Shown: positions 27,301 to 37,660 of the stretch, piece by piece
How positions within the stretch are numbered: position 1 is the first letter of the stretch
Layout: each line of letters begins with the position of its first letter
DNA from: Bradyrhizobium sp. AZCC 2176
GTDB lineage: Bacteria; Pseudomonadota; Alphaproteobacteria; Rhizobiales; Xanthobacteraceae
Assembly (NCBI RefSeq): GCF_036924645.1
Contig: NZ_JAZHRX010000001.1
Coordinates: 3,224,001 to 3,288,000 of the forward strand
Direction of reading: 5' to 3'
Length of the DNA stretch: 64,000 nucleotides
Position numbers and translations under genes: made by a program
The notes under the pieces: model-generated
The model's database searches: none
Seen by the model: the letters and a program-made list of their open reading frames with translations, nothing else
Told to the model about the DNA's origin: nothing

Positions 27301-27969
27301 CTAGTCCTCCATACATTTAAGAATGAAGGCTGTGCGGTCTCTGGGCAAAACACCCTCGTGAACAGCCTGCTGCCGGCATTTGAGCTGTTCCACGTGCGCG
27401 GCGAGTGTCCTGGTACGCTCGTCCTCAACAACTGAATCGGCTACCCTTATCATCCTCACCTTGATCGGCGATCCATCCGACACGAACTGGAATTCGTATT
27501 TCCGTCCATTTCCGTCGGCGGCATTACAGGAGATGCTGGATACCTGCTGTGCAGCAAAATTCCCGATCTGCTTGCACGTTCCAGTCGACAACTCGACGGA
27601 CGGCGTCGGCAAACCGTCGACCTTTGGCCTGTCCTTTGATTTCAACAGCATTCGGTCGATCGATAGCTCGTATAGGTTTTCCTGCTCTCTCTTACTTTTC
27701 TCACCTGAAAACGTAACGATGTGACTATCGTCGTCCGGATCGTTCAAAGGGATGGTGAAACCGGATCGGCCCCCAGGACTGTGGGAAAAGGCCACGGTGG
27801 TACATGAAAAGGCGCGCTCCGCAATTTTCAGCGTGCTGCACTTGCCGCTCATTGACGCGAACATGTCGATCTCAGGACGGTGCCGACCGGTCTCGTCAGC
27901 AAAAACTGCGACTGAGCTAACCGAAAAGGACATGAACGCGACGGCGGCAACCCGCCAACAGATGCGCAT
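27301..27969 (-). CDS. Hypothetical exported protein
   Basis: A 222-residue protein with a signal peptide (MRICWRVAAVAFMSFSVSSV ending near AVFA) and six cysteines in the mature part, including CSTLKIAERAFSC and CKQIGNFAAQ; these could form disulfides. No domain is recognised. It pairs with the 96-residue gene downstream. GC content is lower than in neighbouring genes, and the pair lies in the block that separates the CouP-like gene from its transporter genes, which suggests later acquisition. Confidence 0.6.
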   Translation of the reverse strand: MRICWRVAAVAFMSFSVSSVAVFADETGRHRPEIDMFASMSGKCSTLKIAERAFSCTTVAFSHSPGGRSGFTIPLNDPDDDSHIVTFSGEKSKREQENLYELSIDRMLLKSKDRPKVDGLPTPSVELSTGTCKQIGNFAAQQVSSISCNAADGNGRKYEFQFVSDGSPIKVRMIRVADSVVEDERTRTLAAHVEQLKCRQQAVHEGVLPRDRTAFILKCMED

Positions 27970-28102
27970 GAAAATATCCCCAAGCCATAATCCAGTTTAA
28001 TCTGCGTTTTTTAATATGAAAGCGCAATGGACTCGCCCGGCCGGCTTGACGGGTCACGCAACGCATCCAACCTAAGTCCGGAAGGCGCATCAGGGTAGAC
28101 GT

Positions 28103-28141
28103 CCACCAACCACTCTGAACCTACCACCAACCACTCTGAAC
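28103..28141. repeat. 18-bp direct repeat
   Basis: CCACCAACCACTCTGAAC occurs at 28103-28120 and again at 28124-28141, three bases apart. It lies at the edge of the lower-GC block, 17 bases beyond the end of the ABC ATPase gene. It may be a junction scar or a simple slippage duplication. Confidence 0.75.
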
Positions 28142-28157
28142 TTATGGGGCCGTCCCC

Positions 28158-28885
<728 letters not shown>

Positions 28886-28889
<4 letters not shown>

Positions 28890-30656
28890 GCAGTAGCTCC
28901 GAGATAGGCCTTGATCACATCGGGATTGGTCTTGATCGCAGCCGGGGTGCCCTCGGCGATCTTGGTGCCGAAATCGAGCACCACGACGCGGTCGGCAAGA
29001 TCCATGACGAATCCCATGTCGTGCTCGACCAGCAGCACCGACATGCCGCCGTCGCGCAATTGACGGAGGAGGGCCGCGAGCCGCTGCTTTTCCATGTGGC
29101 GCAGGCCGGCGGCCGGCTCGTCGAGCAGCAGCAGCAGCGGGTCGACGCACAGCGCGCGTGCAATCTCGACGATGCGCTGCTGGCCCAGCGACAGGCTTCC
29201 CGCCAGCTGGTCGATCTGGTCGCCGAGGCCGACGCGTTCGATCTGGCGCGCGGCTTCCGCCAGCAGTTTCGCCTCGTCGGCGCGGTCGAGCCGGAACATG
29301 CTTGATATCGCGCCGGAAGACCCGCGCAGATGCGCGCCGATCGCGACGTTCTCCAGCACGGTCATGTCGGGCACCAGCTTGACGTGCTGGAAGGTGCGGG
29401 CGACGCCGAGTTTTACCACTTCCTGCGGAGGAGCATTGTCGACCTTGTTGCCGAGCACCGAGATGGTGCCACCGGTCGTGGTCAGGACGCCCGTGATCAG
29501 GTTGAAGGTCGTGCTCTTGCCGGCGCCGTTGGGCCCAATCAGGGCGACGATCTCGCGGGCCTGCACGTCGAACGAGACGTCGTTGACGGCGATCACGCCG
29601 CCGAACTGCTTGCGCGCTTTCTCGATCTGCAGCAGCGCGGCGGCAGAAGCCGGCGCGCGCTCGCGCTTGGCGAGGGGAAGCGACGCATCGGGCGCCTTGC
29701 GGCCGGGCTTGAGCGGTAACCTTGCCATCAGCCATGGCCAGACACCGGTCGGCGCCAACTGCAGCAGCACGACGAGCAGGATGCCGAACACGATTGTTTC
29801 GAGCTGGCTCTGGCCGCCGAACACCAGCGGCAGATAGCTCTGCAGGATTTCTTTGAGGATCACGACGATGCCGGCGCCGAGCACCGCGCCCCAGACATGG
29901 CCGGCGCCGCCGACCACCGCGATGAACAGATATTCGATGCCGGCCTGCGCGCCGAACGGCGTCGGATTGGCGGCGCGCTGGAAATGCGCATAGAGCCAGC
30001 CGGACAGGCCCGCGAGAACCGCCGCATAGATGAACACCAGAAGCTTGGCGCGCGGCGTCTGCACGCCGAATGCTTCGCCGGCGATATGCCCGCGCCGTAG
30101 CGCACGGATCGCGCGGCCGGTGCGGGAATCCAGCAGGTTCATGGTCAGCAATGCCGAGATCAGTACTCCGATCCAGATCGCGAAATAGATCGTGCCGGGA
30201 TCGAGCATCCGGAAGCTGCCGATCGAGAGCGGCGGGATGCCGGAGATGCCATCGTTGCGGCCGAGGAATTCCAGCTTGCTGAACAGATAGAATAGACCGA
30301 TGCCCCAGGCGATAGTGCCAAGCGGCAGATAGTGGCCGGACAGCCGCACCGTGACGATGCCGAGCAGGACGGCGGCAACGCCGCTGACCAGCAGCGAGAG
30401 CGGCAGCGTCAGCCACGGCGAAAAACCGTAGGCAGTCGTCAGAACCGCCGTGGTATAGGCGCCGAAGCCGCAGAAAGCGGCCTGGCCGAACGAGGTGAGG
30501 CCCGCCGACGCCGGTCAAAAGTACCAGTCCCATCGCCACCAGCGCGGCGAGGCCGATATTGTTGAGCAGCACGATCCAGAATGGCGGGACACCCGGAATG
30601 AACGGGATCGCCGCCATGATAGCTGCGAAGACGATGAGAGGGGTTCGCTGATTCAT
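28886..30656 (-). pseudogene. Fused LivM-LivG permease/ATPase with a +1 frameshift
   Basis: The gene starts at ATG 30656 (MNQRTPLIVFAAIMAAIPF) and reads the first LivM helices to VLLTGVGG. An extra base in GGGCC near 30498-30504 then shifts the frame; removing one base gives the family sequence LTSFGQAAFCGFGAYTTAVL. From there the frame is open to the end: the remaining permease to about 29760, then a LivG ATPase with Walker A GPNGAGKS, signature LSLGQQR and LLLLDEPAAGL. Such LivM-LivG fusions are common in Liv-type importers of this group. A functional importer would need the intact gene, so this is either decay or a sequencing error. Confidence 0.8.
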
Positions 30657-30661
30657 CTCCG

Positions 30662-31702
30662 TCAGTCCTTCTCTTCCTCGACCGCGGGCGCTGCGAGTGA
30701 GCGCAGCACCAGCACGGGAAGGATCAGCGTAAAGACGATGACCTCCTTGTAATTGCTGGCGTAGAACGAGGAGAACGCCTCGACGCTGCCGACGATCAAC
30801 GCCGCCACTGCGGTCAGCGGATAGCTGACGAGCCCGCCGATGATCGCGGCGATAAAGCCTTTCAGGCCGATCAGGAATCCGGTGTCGTAATAGAGCGTGG
30901 TGATCGGCACGATCAGGATGCCTGAAATCGCGCCGATCAGGGAGGCCAGCAGGAAGGCGATCTGTCCCGACAGCGTGGTGCGGATGCCGACGAGGCGAGC
31001 CCCGAGCCGGTTGACCGCTGTGGCGCGCAGCGCCTTGCCCATCAGCGTGAAGCCGAAGAACAGCCACAGTGCGATGATGAAGGCGATCGTCAGCCCGTAG
31101 ACCGCGAGGCTCTGGCCGGTGAAGCGCAACGGGCCGATCGTGAGCGCGGTATTCGACAGCGCCGGCCCGCGCAGGCCTTCGGCGCCAAAGAACACCAGGC
31201 CCAAGCCCTGCAAGGCGAGATGGCAGCCGACGGACGCGATCAGCAGCACCAGCACCGAGGTATGGGCGATCGGCTGAAACGCGATGCGGTAGAGGAACAG
31301 CCCGATCGCCGAGACGATCAAAAGCGACAGCGCGATGTTGACCGCGATCGGCGTCTTGGGCCCGGCAAGGCCATAGGTCAGGGCCAGGATGACGGCGGGC
31401 AGCACGATGTTGAACGCAAAGGCGCGCAACAGCCGCTTGACCCGCAGCGATCGCCGTGCGTCGAACAGGTCGAGGCCGAAGGCGACCACGCCCATCGCGG
31501 CTGCAAGCTTTGCGGTGCCCGGCACCTGGCCGGTTGCCAGCATGGCGTAGCTTAGCGCGCCGAACGTGACGAATTCGCCCTGCGGAATCAGGATCACGCG
31601 CGTGACGGCAAACACCAGCACCAGCGCCAGCCCGAGCAGCGCATAGATCGCGCCATTGGTGATGCCGTCCTGCAGCAGGAACAGCATGATCGTCGTATTC
31701 AA
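30662..31702 (-). CDS. LivH-type ABC transporter permease
   Basis: A 346-residue permease with about eight hydrophobic segments and the LivH signature [20 protein letters not shown] plus [19 protein letters not shown]. The start is a TTG at 31702, eight bases after GGGGGAG; an ATG five codons later is the alternative. It is followed five bases later by the LivM-LivG gene and is divergent from the MarR regulator. Context points to aromatic acid uptake, as in the R. palustris CouPSTU system. Confidence 0.88.
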   Translation of the reverse strand: MNTTIMLFLLQDGITNGAIYALLGLALVLVFAVTRVILIPQGEFVTFGALSYAMLATGQVPGTAKLAAAMGVVAFGLDLFDARRSLRVKRLLRAFAFNIVLPAVILALTYGLAGPKTPIAVNIALSLLIVSAIGLFLYRIAFQPIAHTSVLVLLIASVGCHLALQGLGLVFFGAEGLRGPALSNTALTIGPLRFTGQSLAVYGLTIAFIIALWLFFGFTLMGKALRATAVNRLGARLVGIRTTLSGQIAFLLASLIGAISGILIVPITTLYYDTGFLIGLKGFIAAIIGGLVSYPLTAVAALIVGSVEAFSSFYASNYKEVIVFTLILPVLVLRSLAAPAVEEEKD

Positions 31703-31787
31703 GACTGGCGCTCCCCCTAAAAGCGTCGCCGGTCCTGACCTCGCGCGGTCCGCCGGCCGTCCGATATCTCGGCAGTTGAAAGGCGCC

Positions 31788-31825
31788 GATATTTGATATA
31801 TTCAATAACAATTATCAAATATAAC
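31788..31825. promoter_or_regulatory. Double operator-like palindrome between ABC and MarR genes
   Basis: CGATATTTGATATATTC and ATTATCAAATATAAC lie in opposite orientation (arms TATTTGATA/TATCAAATA). The right half matches the 15-mers at 14339 and 18777. The AT-rich patch sits midway between the divergent starts and can serve both promoters, with the regulator controlling itself and the importer. Confidence 0.6.
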
Positions 31826-31877
31826 ATCAAGGCCCCGGCCGCCGGCCAGGTCCTTTTTCGGGTGCGAGCCTCACGCC

Positions 31878-32408
31878 ATGACAGTTTCCAAGGCAGCGAC
31901 CGATCCCGTCAAGCCGTCGCGCGGCAATGGCAAGGAAATTGCGGGCGGCGCTGCGGATGGCGCCGCTGAAAATGCCGGGCTGCAACTGGGCGAATTGGCC
32001 GAACTGCTCGGCTATTCGCTCAAGCGCGCCCAGCTCAAGGTGTTCGAGGACTTCCTGCGCTGTGTCGCGCCGCTGCAACTGACGCCGGCGCAATTCTCGG
32101 TGCTGCTGCTGCTCGACCGCAACCCCGGGCGCAACCAGACCGAAATCGCCAACACGCTCGGCATCCTCCGGCCGAATTTCGTGTCGATGCTGGATGCGCT
32201 GGAGAGCCGCGGCCTTTGCGCGCGGATGCGCTCGACCAACGACCGCCGCTCCCACATCCTGGTTCTGACTGACAAGGGGAAAGCGGTGCTGGCGCGTGCC
32301 AAGAAGCTCGTTGCCAGCAAGCACGAAGCGCGTCTCAACGAATTGCTGGGTCCCGTCAACCGCGTCGCCCTGCTCGAAATGCTCTCGAAGATCGCCGCGG
32401 AGTTTTGA
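31878..32408 (+). CDS. MarR-family regulator, CouR-like
   Basis: A 176-residue regulator. A disordered 30-residue N-terminus is followed by a MarR winged helix-turn-helix (LTPAQFSVLLLLDRNPGRNQ, then ILRPNFVSMLDALESRG) with wing residues STNDRRSH and a C-terminal dimerisation helix. Position (divergent from a Liv-type importer beside coumaroyl-CoA genes) matches R. palustris CouR, a repressor released by p-coumaroyl-CoA. The three palindromes in this locus are its likely targets. That assignment rests on gene order and site repetition. Confidence 0.85.
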   Translation: MTVSKAATDPVKPSRGNGKEIAGGAADGAAENAGLQLGELAELLGYSLKRAQLKVFEDFLRCVAPLQLTPAQFSVLLLLDRNPGRNQTEIANTLGILRPNFVSMLDALESRGLCARMRSTNDRRSHILVLTDKGKAVLARAKKLVASKHEARLNELLGPVNRVALLEMLSKIAAEF

Positions 32409-32417
32409 TTGATGTCC

Positions 32418-32518
32418 GTCATTCCGGGATGGTCCGAAGGACCAGACCCGGAATCTCGAGATTCTCCGATGCGCAATTGCGCATCGTAGTTCGATGCTTC
32501 GCATCGCCCCGGAATGAC
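32418..32518. repeat. Dispersed repeat, family B (GTCATTCCGGG arms)
   Basis: GTCATTCCGGGATGGTCC...CCGGAATGAC, with an inner CCCGGAATCTCGAGATTC. The same layout is found at 45830-45908. It lies between two convergent genes. Confidence 0.8.
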
Positions 32519-32530
32519 CGTGCAGCCCGA

Positions 32531-34678
32531 TCACGCCGCGACGATGCGGCCTTGAAGGTCGCGCGGGCCGCGGCCCGACAGGAATTGCCGCTTGATCTCG
32601 GCGGCGGGGAGCGGCCGAGAGAACAGAAAGCCCTGCATCTCGGTGCATCCTTCGGAGGCGATGCTGTGGAGCTGCTCCGCGGTTTCCACGCCCTCGGCGG
32701 TAGCCGTCATGCCCATCCCATTGGCGAGCGCGGCAACCGCCCGCACGATGTTGAGCGAGCTCGCATCCTCGGTGATGTTCTTGACGAACGAACGGTCGAT
32801 CTTGATCTTGTCGAACGGAAAGCTCTGTAAATAAGTCAGCGATGAATATCCAGTGCCGAAATCGTCCATCGCGATCCGGATTCCGAGCGCCCGTAACTGA
32901 TGCAGCACCGCGAGCGTCGCCTCCTTGCTGTGGAGCAGCACGCTCTCGGTGATTTCGATCTCCAGCCGGGTCGGCGCCAGACCGGAGGCCGCGAGCGCGC
33001 CGACGATCACCTGCATCAGGCCGGGGCTGCGAAACTGGATCGCCGAAATATTGACGGCGACGTGAAGGTTGTCGGGCCATTGCGCCGCGGTGGCGCAGGC
33101 CTGCCGGACGACCCACTCGCCCATCGGGACGATAAAGCCGATCTCCTCGGCCAGCGGGATGAAGGTGGCGGGCGAGATCAACCCCTTGGCCGGATGGTTC
33201 CAGCGTATCAAAGCTTCAAAGCCGCTGATTTCCTTGCTCGCCAGGTTGACGACCGGCTGGTAGTGCAGCTCGAACTCACCGGCCGGCAGCGCCTTGCGCA
33301 GGTCCTGCTCCATGACGCGGCGGGTCTGCATCTGCAGGTCCATCGCGGGCTCGAAGAAACGGAACGTGCCGCGGCCGTCGCTCTTGGCGCGGTAGAGCGC
33401 CAAGTCGGCGTTGCGTAACAATTTGTCGGGATTCGATCCGTCGCCGGGACCGACCGAAATACCGATGCTGACGCCGATCACGGCCTGTTGGCCGTCGATG
33501 TCATAGGGCTCGCTCAGCGCATCGATGACGCCCTGCGCCAGCGAAGTGGCCTCGGCGGGATCTGCGATCGTGGCCTGCACGATCACGAATTCATCGCCTC
33601 CCATCCGCGCGATCGTGTCGGCCTCGCCAACGAGGGAGCGCAGCCGTTCGGCGACGATCCTGAGCAGCTTGTCGCCGCAGGGATGGCCGAACGTATCGTT
33701 GACGGCCTTGAACTGATCGAGGTCGAGATGATGGACGGCCACCATTTCCTCGTGCTGAACCCGGCCGAGCGCGTGTTCAAGCCGGTCGTTCAGCAGCACC
33801 CGGTTGGCCAAATCGGTCAGCGCATCGTGGTGCGCCATGTATTCGATCTTGACCTCGGACTGGCGCTGCTCGGTGATGTCCTCATGCGTCGCCACCCAGC
33901 CGCCGCCGGGCATCGGCCGGTGACGGATCTTGAAGGTGCGCCCGTTCATCAATTCGACGATGCTGTCTTTTGCTTCGTTGGAAACCGCCACGTTGGTGCG
34001 CCAACGCAGATATTCATCTCGCGTCATGGCGGGAAAGCTGCCCGCTTCGAACCTGAGGTCGACGATCTCGACCAGCGACATGCCGGGGCTGACGCGCTCG
34101 GGCGCAATATCGTACATCTCGACGAAGCGGTCGTTGCAGACGATCAGCCGGTGGTCGGAATCGAAGAAGCATAGCCCCTGCGACATATTGTTGATCGCGG
34201 TGTCGAACTGGAAGTTCCTGACGCGCAGCGTCTCTTCCTGCTCCCTGCCGAGTTCGTATTGTTTCTTCAGCCGGGCGTTGAGCTCTTCGCGCTCGGTGAT
34301 GTCCTCATGGGTCGCCATTCCGCCGCCGCCGGGCATCGGGTAGACGGTGTAGGCGATGATCCGGCCGTCGGTGAATTCCTGCACCGTGGTGTCGAGCGCG
34401 ATGTCGCGGCCGATGCGCTCACGGATGTAATCATCGGGCGCAACCGGCAGCTTCAGGCCGAGCTTAAGCCGATGCTGGATCAGTTCACGGGTCGGGATCC
34501 CCGGCTTCACCTGTTCAGGCGAAAGCCCGTACATCTCCCTGTAACGGGCGTTGCAGAAAACGATTTCGCGGTTTTCGTCGAAGACGACGATCCCGAGCGA
34601 CAAATGGTTGATCGCCTCTTCGAGGCGCGCACTCAAATGCGCTGACCGCGGAACGGTTATGTGGCCGTGATCCGTCAT
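32531..34678 (-). CDS. PAS-PAS-GGDEF-EAL cyclic-di-GMP signalling protein
   Basis: A 715-residue cytosolic protein without membrane segments. Two PAS domains lie at about 18-135 and 155-275, each ending with a PMPGGG..ATHEDITE segment. A diguanylate cyclase domain has MGGDEF near 358-363, and a phosphodiesterase domain has EAL near 487 and DDFGTGYSS later. Both active-site motifs are intact, so it could make or break c-di-GMP depending on its PAS input. It is convergent with the MarR gene and separate from the aromatic genes. Confidence 0.92.
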   Translation of the reverse strand: MTDHGHITVPRSAHLSARLEEAINHLSLGIVVFDENREIVFCNARYREMYGLSPEQVKPGIPTRELIQHRLKLGLKLPVAPDDYIRERIGRDIALDTTVQEFTDGRIIAYTVYPMPGGGGMATHEDITEREELNARLKKQYELGREQEETLRVRNFQFDTAINNMSQGLCFFDSDHRLIVCNDRFVEMYDIAPERVSPGMSLVEIVDLRFEAGSFPAMTRDEYLRWRTNVAVSNEAKDSIVELMNGRTFKIRHRPMPGGGWVATHEDITEQRQSEVKIEYMAHHDALTDLANRVLLNDRLEHALGRVQHEEMVAVHHLDLDQFKAVNDTFGHPCGDKLLRIVAERLRSLVGEADTIARMGGDEFVIVQATIADPAEATSLAQGVIDALSEPYDIDGQQAVIGVSIGISVGPGDGSNPDKLLRNADLALYRAKSDGRGTFRFFEPAMDLQMQTRRVMEQDLRKALPAGEFELHYQPVVNLASKEISGFEALIRWNHPAKGLISPATFIPLAEEIGFIVPMGEWVVRQACATAAQWPDNLHVAVNISAIQFRSPGLMQVIVGALAASGLAPTRLEIEITESVLLHSKEATLAVLHQLRALGIRIAMDDFGTGYSSLTYLQSFPFDKIKIDRSFVKNITEDASSLNIVRAVAALANGMGMTATAEGVETAEQLHSIASEGCTEMQGFLFSRPLPAAEIKRQFLSGRGPRDLQGRIVAA

Positions 34679-34860
34679 ATAGCGTTTCCCCAGCCGCTAT
34701 CGGCGGCCCTCCCCCTCCAGGAGAGCGGCCATTAGAGGCGCAAGCTGGTGAATCGCGTCTTCGAGATGGGCCGGCTGCGGGCCGGTTCTTCGCAACCTTG
34801 CTCAACAAAGCGTTAACGCCGTCACGGCACGTACGGGATGCCGGCGGTCGCTCGGAAAAC

Positions 34861-36150
34861 CTAGGCGGGGTCCACCAAAATCACCCTGACGTCGTTGACG
34901 TTGGTGAGCGTCGGGCCCGTCAGCACGAGATCGCCGGTGGCTGAAAAGAATGCGGTGGCATCGTTGTTGGCGAGATAGGCCGCAGGTGAGAGCCCGAGCG
35001 AGGTCATCTTCGCAAACGTCGTCTGATCGACCACGGCGCCGGCCGGATCGGTCGCGCTGCCAGCGCCGCCGTCGGCGCCGTCGGTGTCCGCGGCCAGCGC
35101 GACGATGCCTGAAGTGTCCTTCAGAAGGTCCGCCAGCGCCAGCGCATATTCCTGGTTGGGACCGCCACGGCCATTGCCGCGCACGGTCACCGTGAGTTCG
35201 CCGCCCGACAGGATCGCGATGCGCTTGCCTTCGCTCTGTGCCTTCAGCGCCAGGCGTGCATGATCGGCCGCAACATCGCGCGCCTCGCCTTCGAGATCGG
35301 CACCGAGGCCTATCACCTCATAGCCCGCGTCCTTGGCGACCTTGATGGCTGCATCGAGCGAAGCCTTGGGTTTTGCGATCATCTCGAATTGGGCGCGGGC
35401 AAACGCGCCATCGCCGGGCTTGCAGCTCTCATTCCGGGGATCTTCGAGCGCGCGCCTGACGGCATCGTCGACCGTGAGATTGTACTTCGCCACCAGCGCG
35501 CGGGCGTCCGCCAGCGTACTCGGATCCGGCACCGTCGGTCCCGATGCAATCGCGGACGGATCATCGTGCGGCACGTCGGATATCGCCAGCGTCACGATCT
35601 CGGCGGCGCGCTGTCCGGCACGGGCCAGCCGGCCGCCCTTGATCCGCGACAGATGCTTGCGGACGATATTCATCTCGCCGATCGGCGCGCCCGAACGCAA
35701 CAACGCGCGGTTGACTTGCTGCTTCTGCGCGAACGAAACGCCGTCGGCCGGCGCGATCCAGTTCGCCGAGCCGCCGCCGGACAACAGCACCAGCAGCAGA
35801 TCGTCAGCGGTTGCCTCCGCGGCGAGACGCAGCGTCTCGTCGGCGGCTTTCAGCCCGGCTTCGTCGGGCACGGGGTGGCCAGCCTCGACCACCCTGATCC
35901 GCCGCGTCGGCACGCCGTGGCCGTGGCGCGTGGTGGCAAGGCCGGTCAGTCGCGCGGGATCGAGCCCCAGCGTATCGAGGTAGTGCCGCTCCGCCGCAGC
36001 CGCCATCGCGGCTGCGCCCTTGCCGGCGGCGAGGCAGATTACGCGGCCTTTCGGTACGGGGCGCAGATGCGCCGAGAGCACGACGTCGGGATGCGCGGCC
36101 GCCACGGCCGCGTCAAAGATCGCACGCAAGAGGGGACGTCGGTCGGTCAT
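34861..36150 (-). CDS. Glycerate 2-kinase (MOFRL/TtuD-type)
   Basis: A 429-residue GckA/TtuD-family enzyme, often misnamed hydroxypyruvate reductase. The N-terminal DUF4147 domain contains LAAGKGAAAMAAAAER and LLSGGGSANW; the C-terminal MOFRL domain contains ILSGGELTVTVRGNGRGGPNQEYAL. It phosphorylates D-glycerate to 2-phosphoglycerate in serine-cycle or tartronate pathways. It lies downstream of the Liv-type binding protein gene but after a strong terminator, so it probably has its own promoter. Confidence 0.9.
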   Translation of the reverse strand: MTDRRPLLRAIFDAAVAAAHPDVVLSAHLRPVPKGRVICLAAGKGAAAMAAAAERHYLDTLGLDPARLTGLATTRHGHGVPTRRIRVVEAGHPVPDEAGLKAADETLRLAAEATADDLLLVLLSGGGSANWIAPADGVSFAQKQQVNRALLRSGAPIGEMNIVRKHLSRIKGGRLARAGQRAAEIVTLAISDVPHDDPSAIASGPTVPDPSTLADARALVAKYNLTVDDAVRRALEDPRNESCKPGDGAFARAQFEMIAKPKASLDAAIKVAKDAGYEVIGLGADLEGEARDVAADHARLALKAQSEGKRIAILSGGELTVTVRGNGRGGPNQEYALALADLLKDTSGIVALAADTDGADGGAGSATDPAGAVVDQTTFAKMTSLGLSPAAYLANNDATAFFSATGDLVLTGPTLTNVNDVRVILVDPA

Positions 36151-36213
36151 GTCTGCTCGGGGACGAAGAGGGACGGGAAATCAGGTTATCCCTCCAATCG
36201 CCGCAAAAGAAAA

Positions 36214-36236
36214 CCCCCGCGGGATGGCCGCGGGGG
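36214..36236 (-). terminator. Intrinsic terminator after binding-protein gene 1
   Basis: On the minus strand a nine-base GC stem (CCCCCGCGG, loop CCATC, CCGCGGGGG) is followed by TTTTCTTTT. It ends the transcript of the 36274-37500 gene. Confidence 0.85.
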
Positions 36237-36273
36237 CGTTGCTGGCTACCAATCGATCGATAGGATTTTTCGA

Positions 36274-37500
36274 TTAGCCGCCGACCTCGGCATCGATCAC
36301 TTCGCCGAAGCGTTCCCAGGCCTCGCCTTTGAATCTATGAAGCTGGACCGCCGAAATCGGGGCAAAGTCGGTAGCGCTGGTGTTGACCTTGATGCCGGGC
36401 AGCAAGCTGCCGATCTCGAGACCTTTGATGCTGGCCGCCTGCTTCATGACGTTCTCGCGGGTGAGATTGTCGCCGCAGGCTTTGAGCACATGCACGAGCC
36501 CCTGGGCGACCGTGTAGCCGTACATGACAAAGCTATCGATCCTGTTGGCCTCGGGGTAGTACTTGGCCAGAAATTCGTCAAAGGCTTTCATGCCGGGGTC
36601 GTTCTTCCACTCCGGATCAGACGTATCCTTGAGGTAGTTGGACGAGATGATGCCCTGCGCGTTCTCGAAGCCGGCCGGCTTGATCACGCTGCCGATCGAA
36701 GAGGAGACACTGTTGAGAAAGTGCAGCGGATTCCAACCGATCTCCGCATTCTTCTTGATCGCCTGCGCCGCGAACTTCGGCGTGGTGATGTTGATAAACA
36801 CGTCGGCGCCGGAAGCCTTCAGCTTGACGATGTGGGAATCGATGGTCGGTTCGGAGACTTCGTAGCTTTCCTCCAGGACGATCATCGATGAGGCCTTGGC
36901 GCCGAGCCCGTCCTTGAAGCCTTTCAGATAATCCTTACCGTAATCGTCGTTCTGGTAGAGAATTCCGACCTTGGCATCCGGCTTGTTCTTCAGAATATAC
37001 TTGGCGTAGATCTGCGTTTCGCTCTGGTAGTTGGGCTGCCAGCCCATCGTCCACGGGAAGTTCTTCGGATCGTTCCACTTGGTGGCGCCGGTGGCGACGA
37101 ACAGTTGCGGCACCTTCTTGCTGTTCAGGTATTTCTGAATCGCGGTGTTTGGCGGCGTGCCGAGTGGATTGAAGACAACCAGGACTTCATCGCTCTCGAC
37201 CAGCTTGCGCGCCTGCTCCACCGTCTTCGGCGGGCTGTAGGCGTCGTCGTAGCTGATGAAGTTGATCTTGCGGCCGTTGATGCCGCCCTCGGCATTGATC
37301 TTCTTGAAATACGCATCCTCGGTCTTCGCGATCACGCCATAAGCGGAAGCAGGGCCGCTATAAGGCATGATGTTGCCGATCTTGATCTCGGTGTCGGTTG
37401 CGCCGGTATCGTATTTCTTCTGCGCGAGAACGCCGCTCGACGATGCAGCTAGCAATCCAAGCGCAGTCGAAAGAACTGCAAGTTTTTTTAATGCGGACAT
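36274..37500 (-). CDS. LivK-type ABC substrate-binding protein 1 (pim-linked)
   Basis: A 408-residue periplasmic protein. The signal peptide MSALKKLAVLSTALGLLAAS is cleaved near VLAQ; the binding fold starts TEIKIGNIMPYSGPASAYG. It is a close paralogue of the next gene upstream (37661-38890): long blocks such as EGGINGRKINF and TIDSHIVK are identical. Changes are more frequent in the C-terminal third. It stands at the end of a Liv-type importer set beside dicarboxylate degradation genes, so dicarboxylates or fatty acids are the probable ligands. Confidence 0.88.
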   Translation of the reverse strand: MSALKKLAVLSTALGLLAASSSGVLAQKKYDTGATDTEIKIGNIMPYSGPASAYGVIAKTEDAYFKKINAEGGINGRKINFISYDDAYSPPKTVEQARKLVESDEVLVVFNPLGTPPNTAIQKYLNSKKVPQLFVATGATKWNDPKNFPWTMGWQPNYQSETQIYAKYILKNKPDAKVGILYQNDDYGKDYLKGFKDGLGAKASSMIVLEESYEVSEPTIDSHIVKLKASGADVFINITTPKFAAQAIKKNAEIGWNPLHFLNSVSSSIGSVIKPAGFENAQGIISSNYLKDTSDPEWKNDPGMKAFDEFLAKYYPEANRIDSFVMYGYTVAQGLVHVLKACGDNLTRENVMKQAASIKGLEIGSLLPGIKVNTSATDFAPISAVQLHRFKGEAWERFGEVIDAEVGG

Positions 37501-37606
37501 TTCTGTCTCTCCCTTTTCATTTAAACAAAGCTGGTCGTCAGGCTTCCTTGAAAGAAGCTCTTTAGCGTCGCGTGCTTACCATCTTGCCGGAAGCCTCACA
37601 ACAAAA

Positions 37607-37633
37607 AGCCCCTGCGGCAAAGCCGCAGGGGCT
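37607..37633 (-). terminator. Intrinsic terminator after binding-protein gene 2
   Basis: On the minus strand AGCCCCTGCGGC, loop TTT, GCCGCAGGGGCT, then TTTTGTTG. A twelve-base stem with a T-rich tail directly after the 37661-38890 gene. Confidence 0.88.
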
Positions 37634-37660
37634 GCGTGCTTGGTAGGCGAAGCCGGCGCG

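Noticed and set aside
28103..28141. Possible CRISPR-like direct repeats
   Set aside because: Only two copies with a three-base gap, no spacer-sized interval, and no cas genes.
24119..28157. Genomic island with integrase or insertion sequence
   Set aside because: No integrase, transposase, tRNA end or clear target-site duplication was seen; only composition and gene order hint at insertion.
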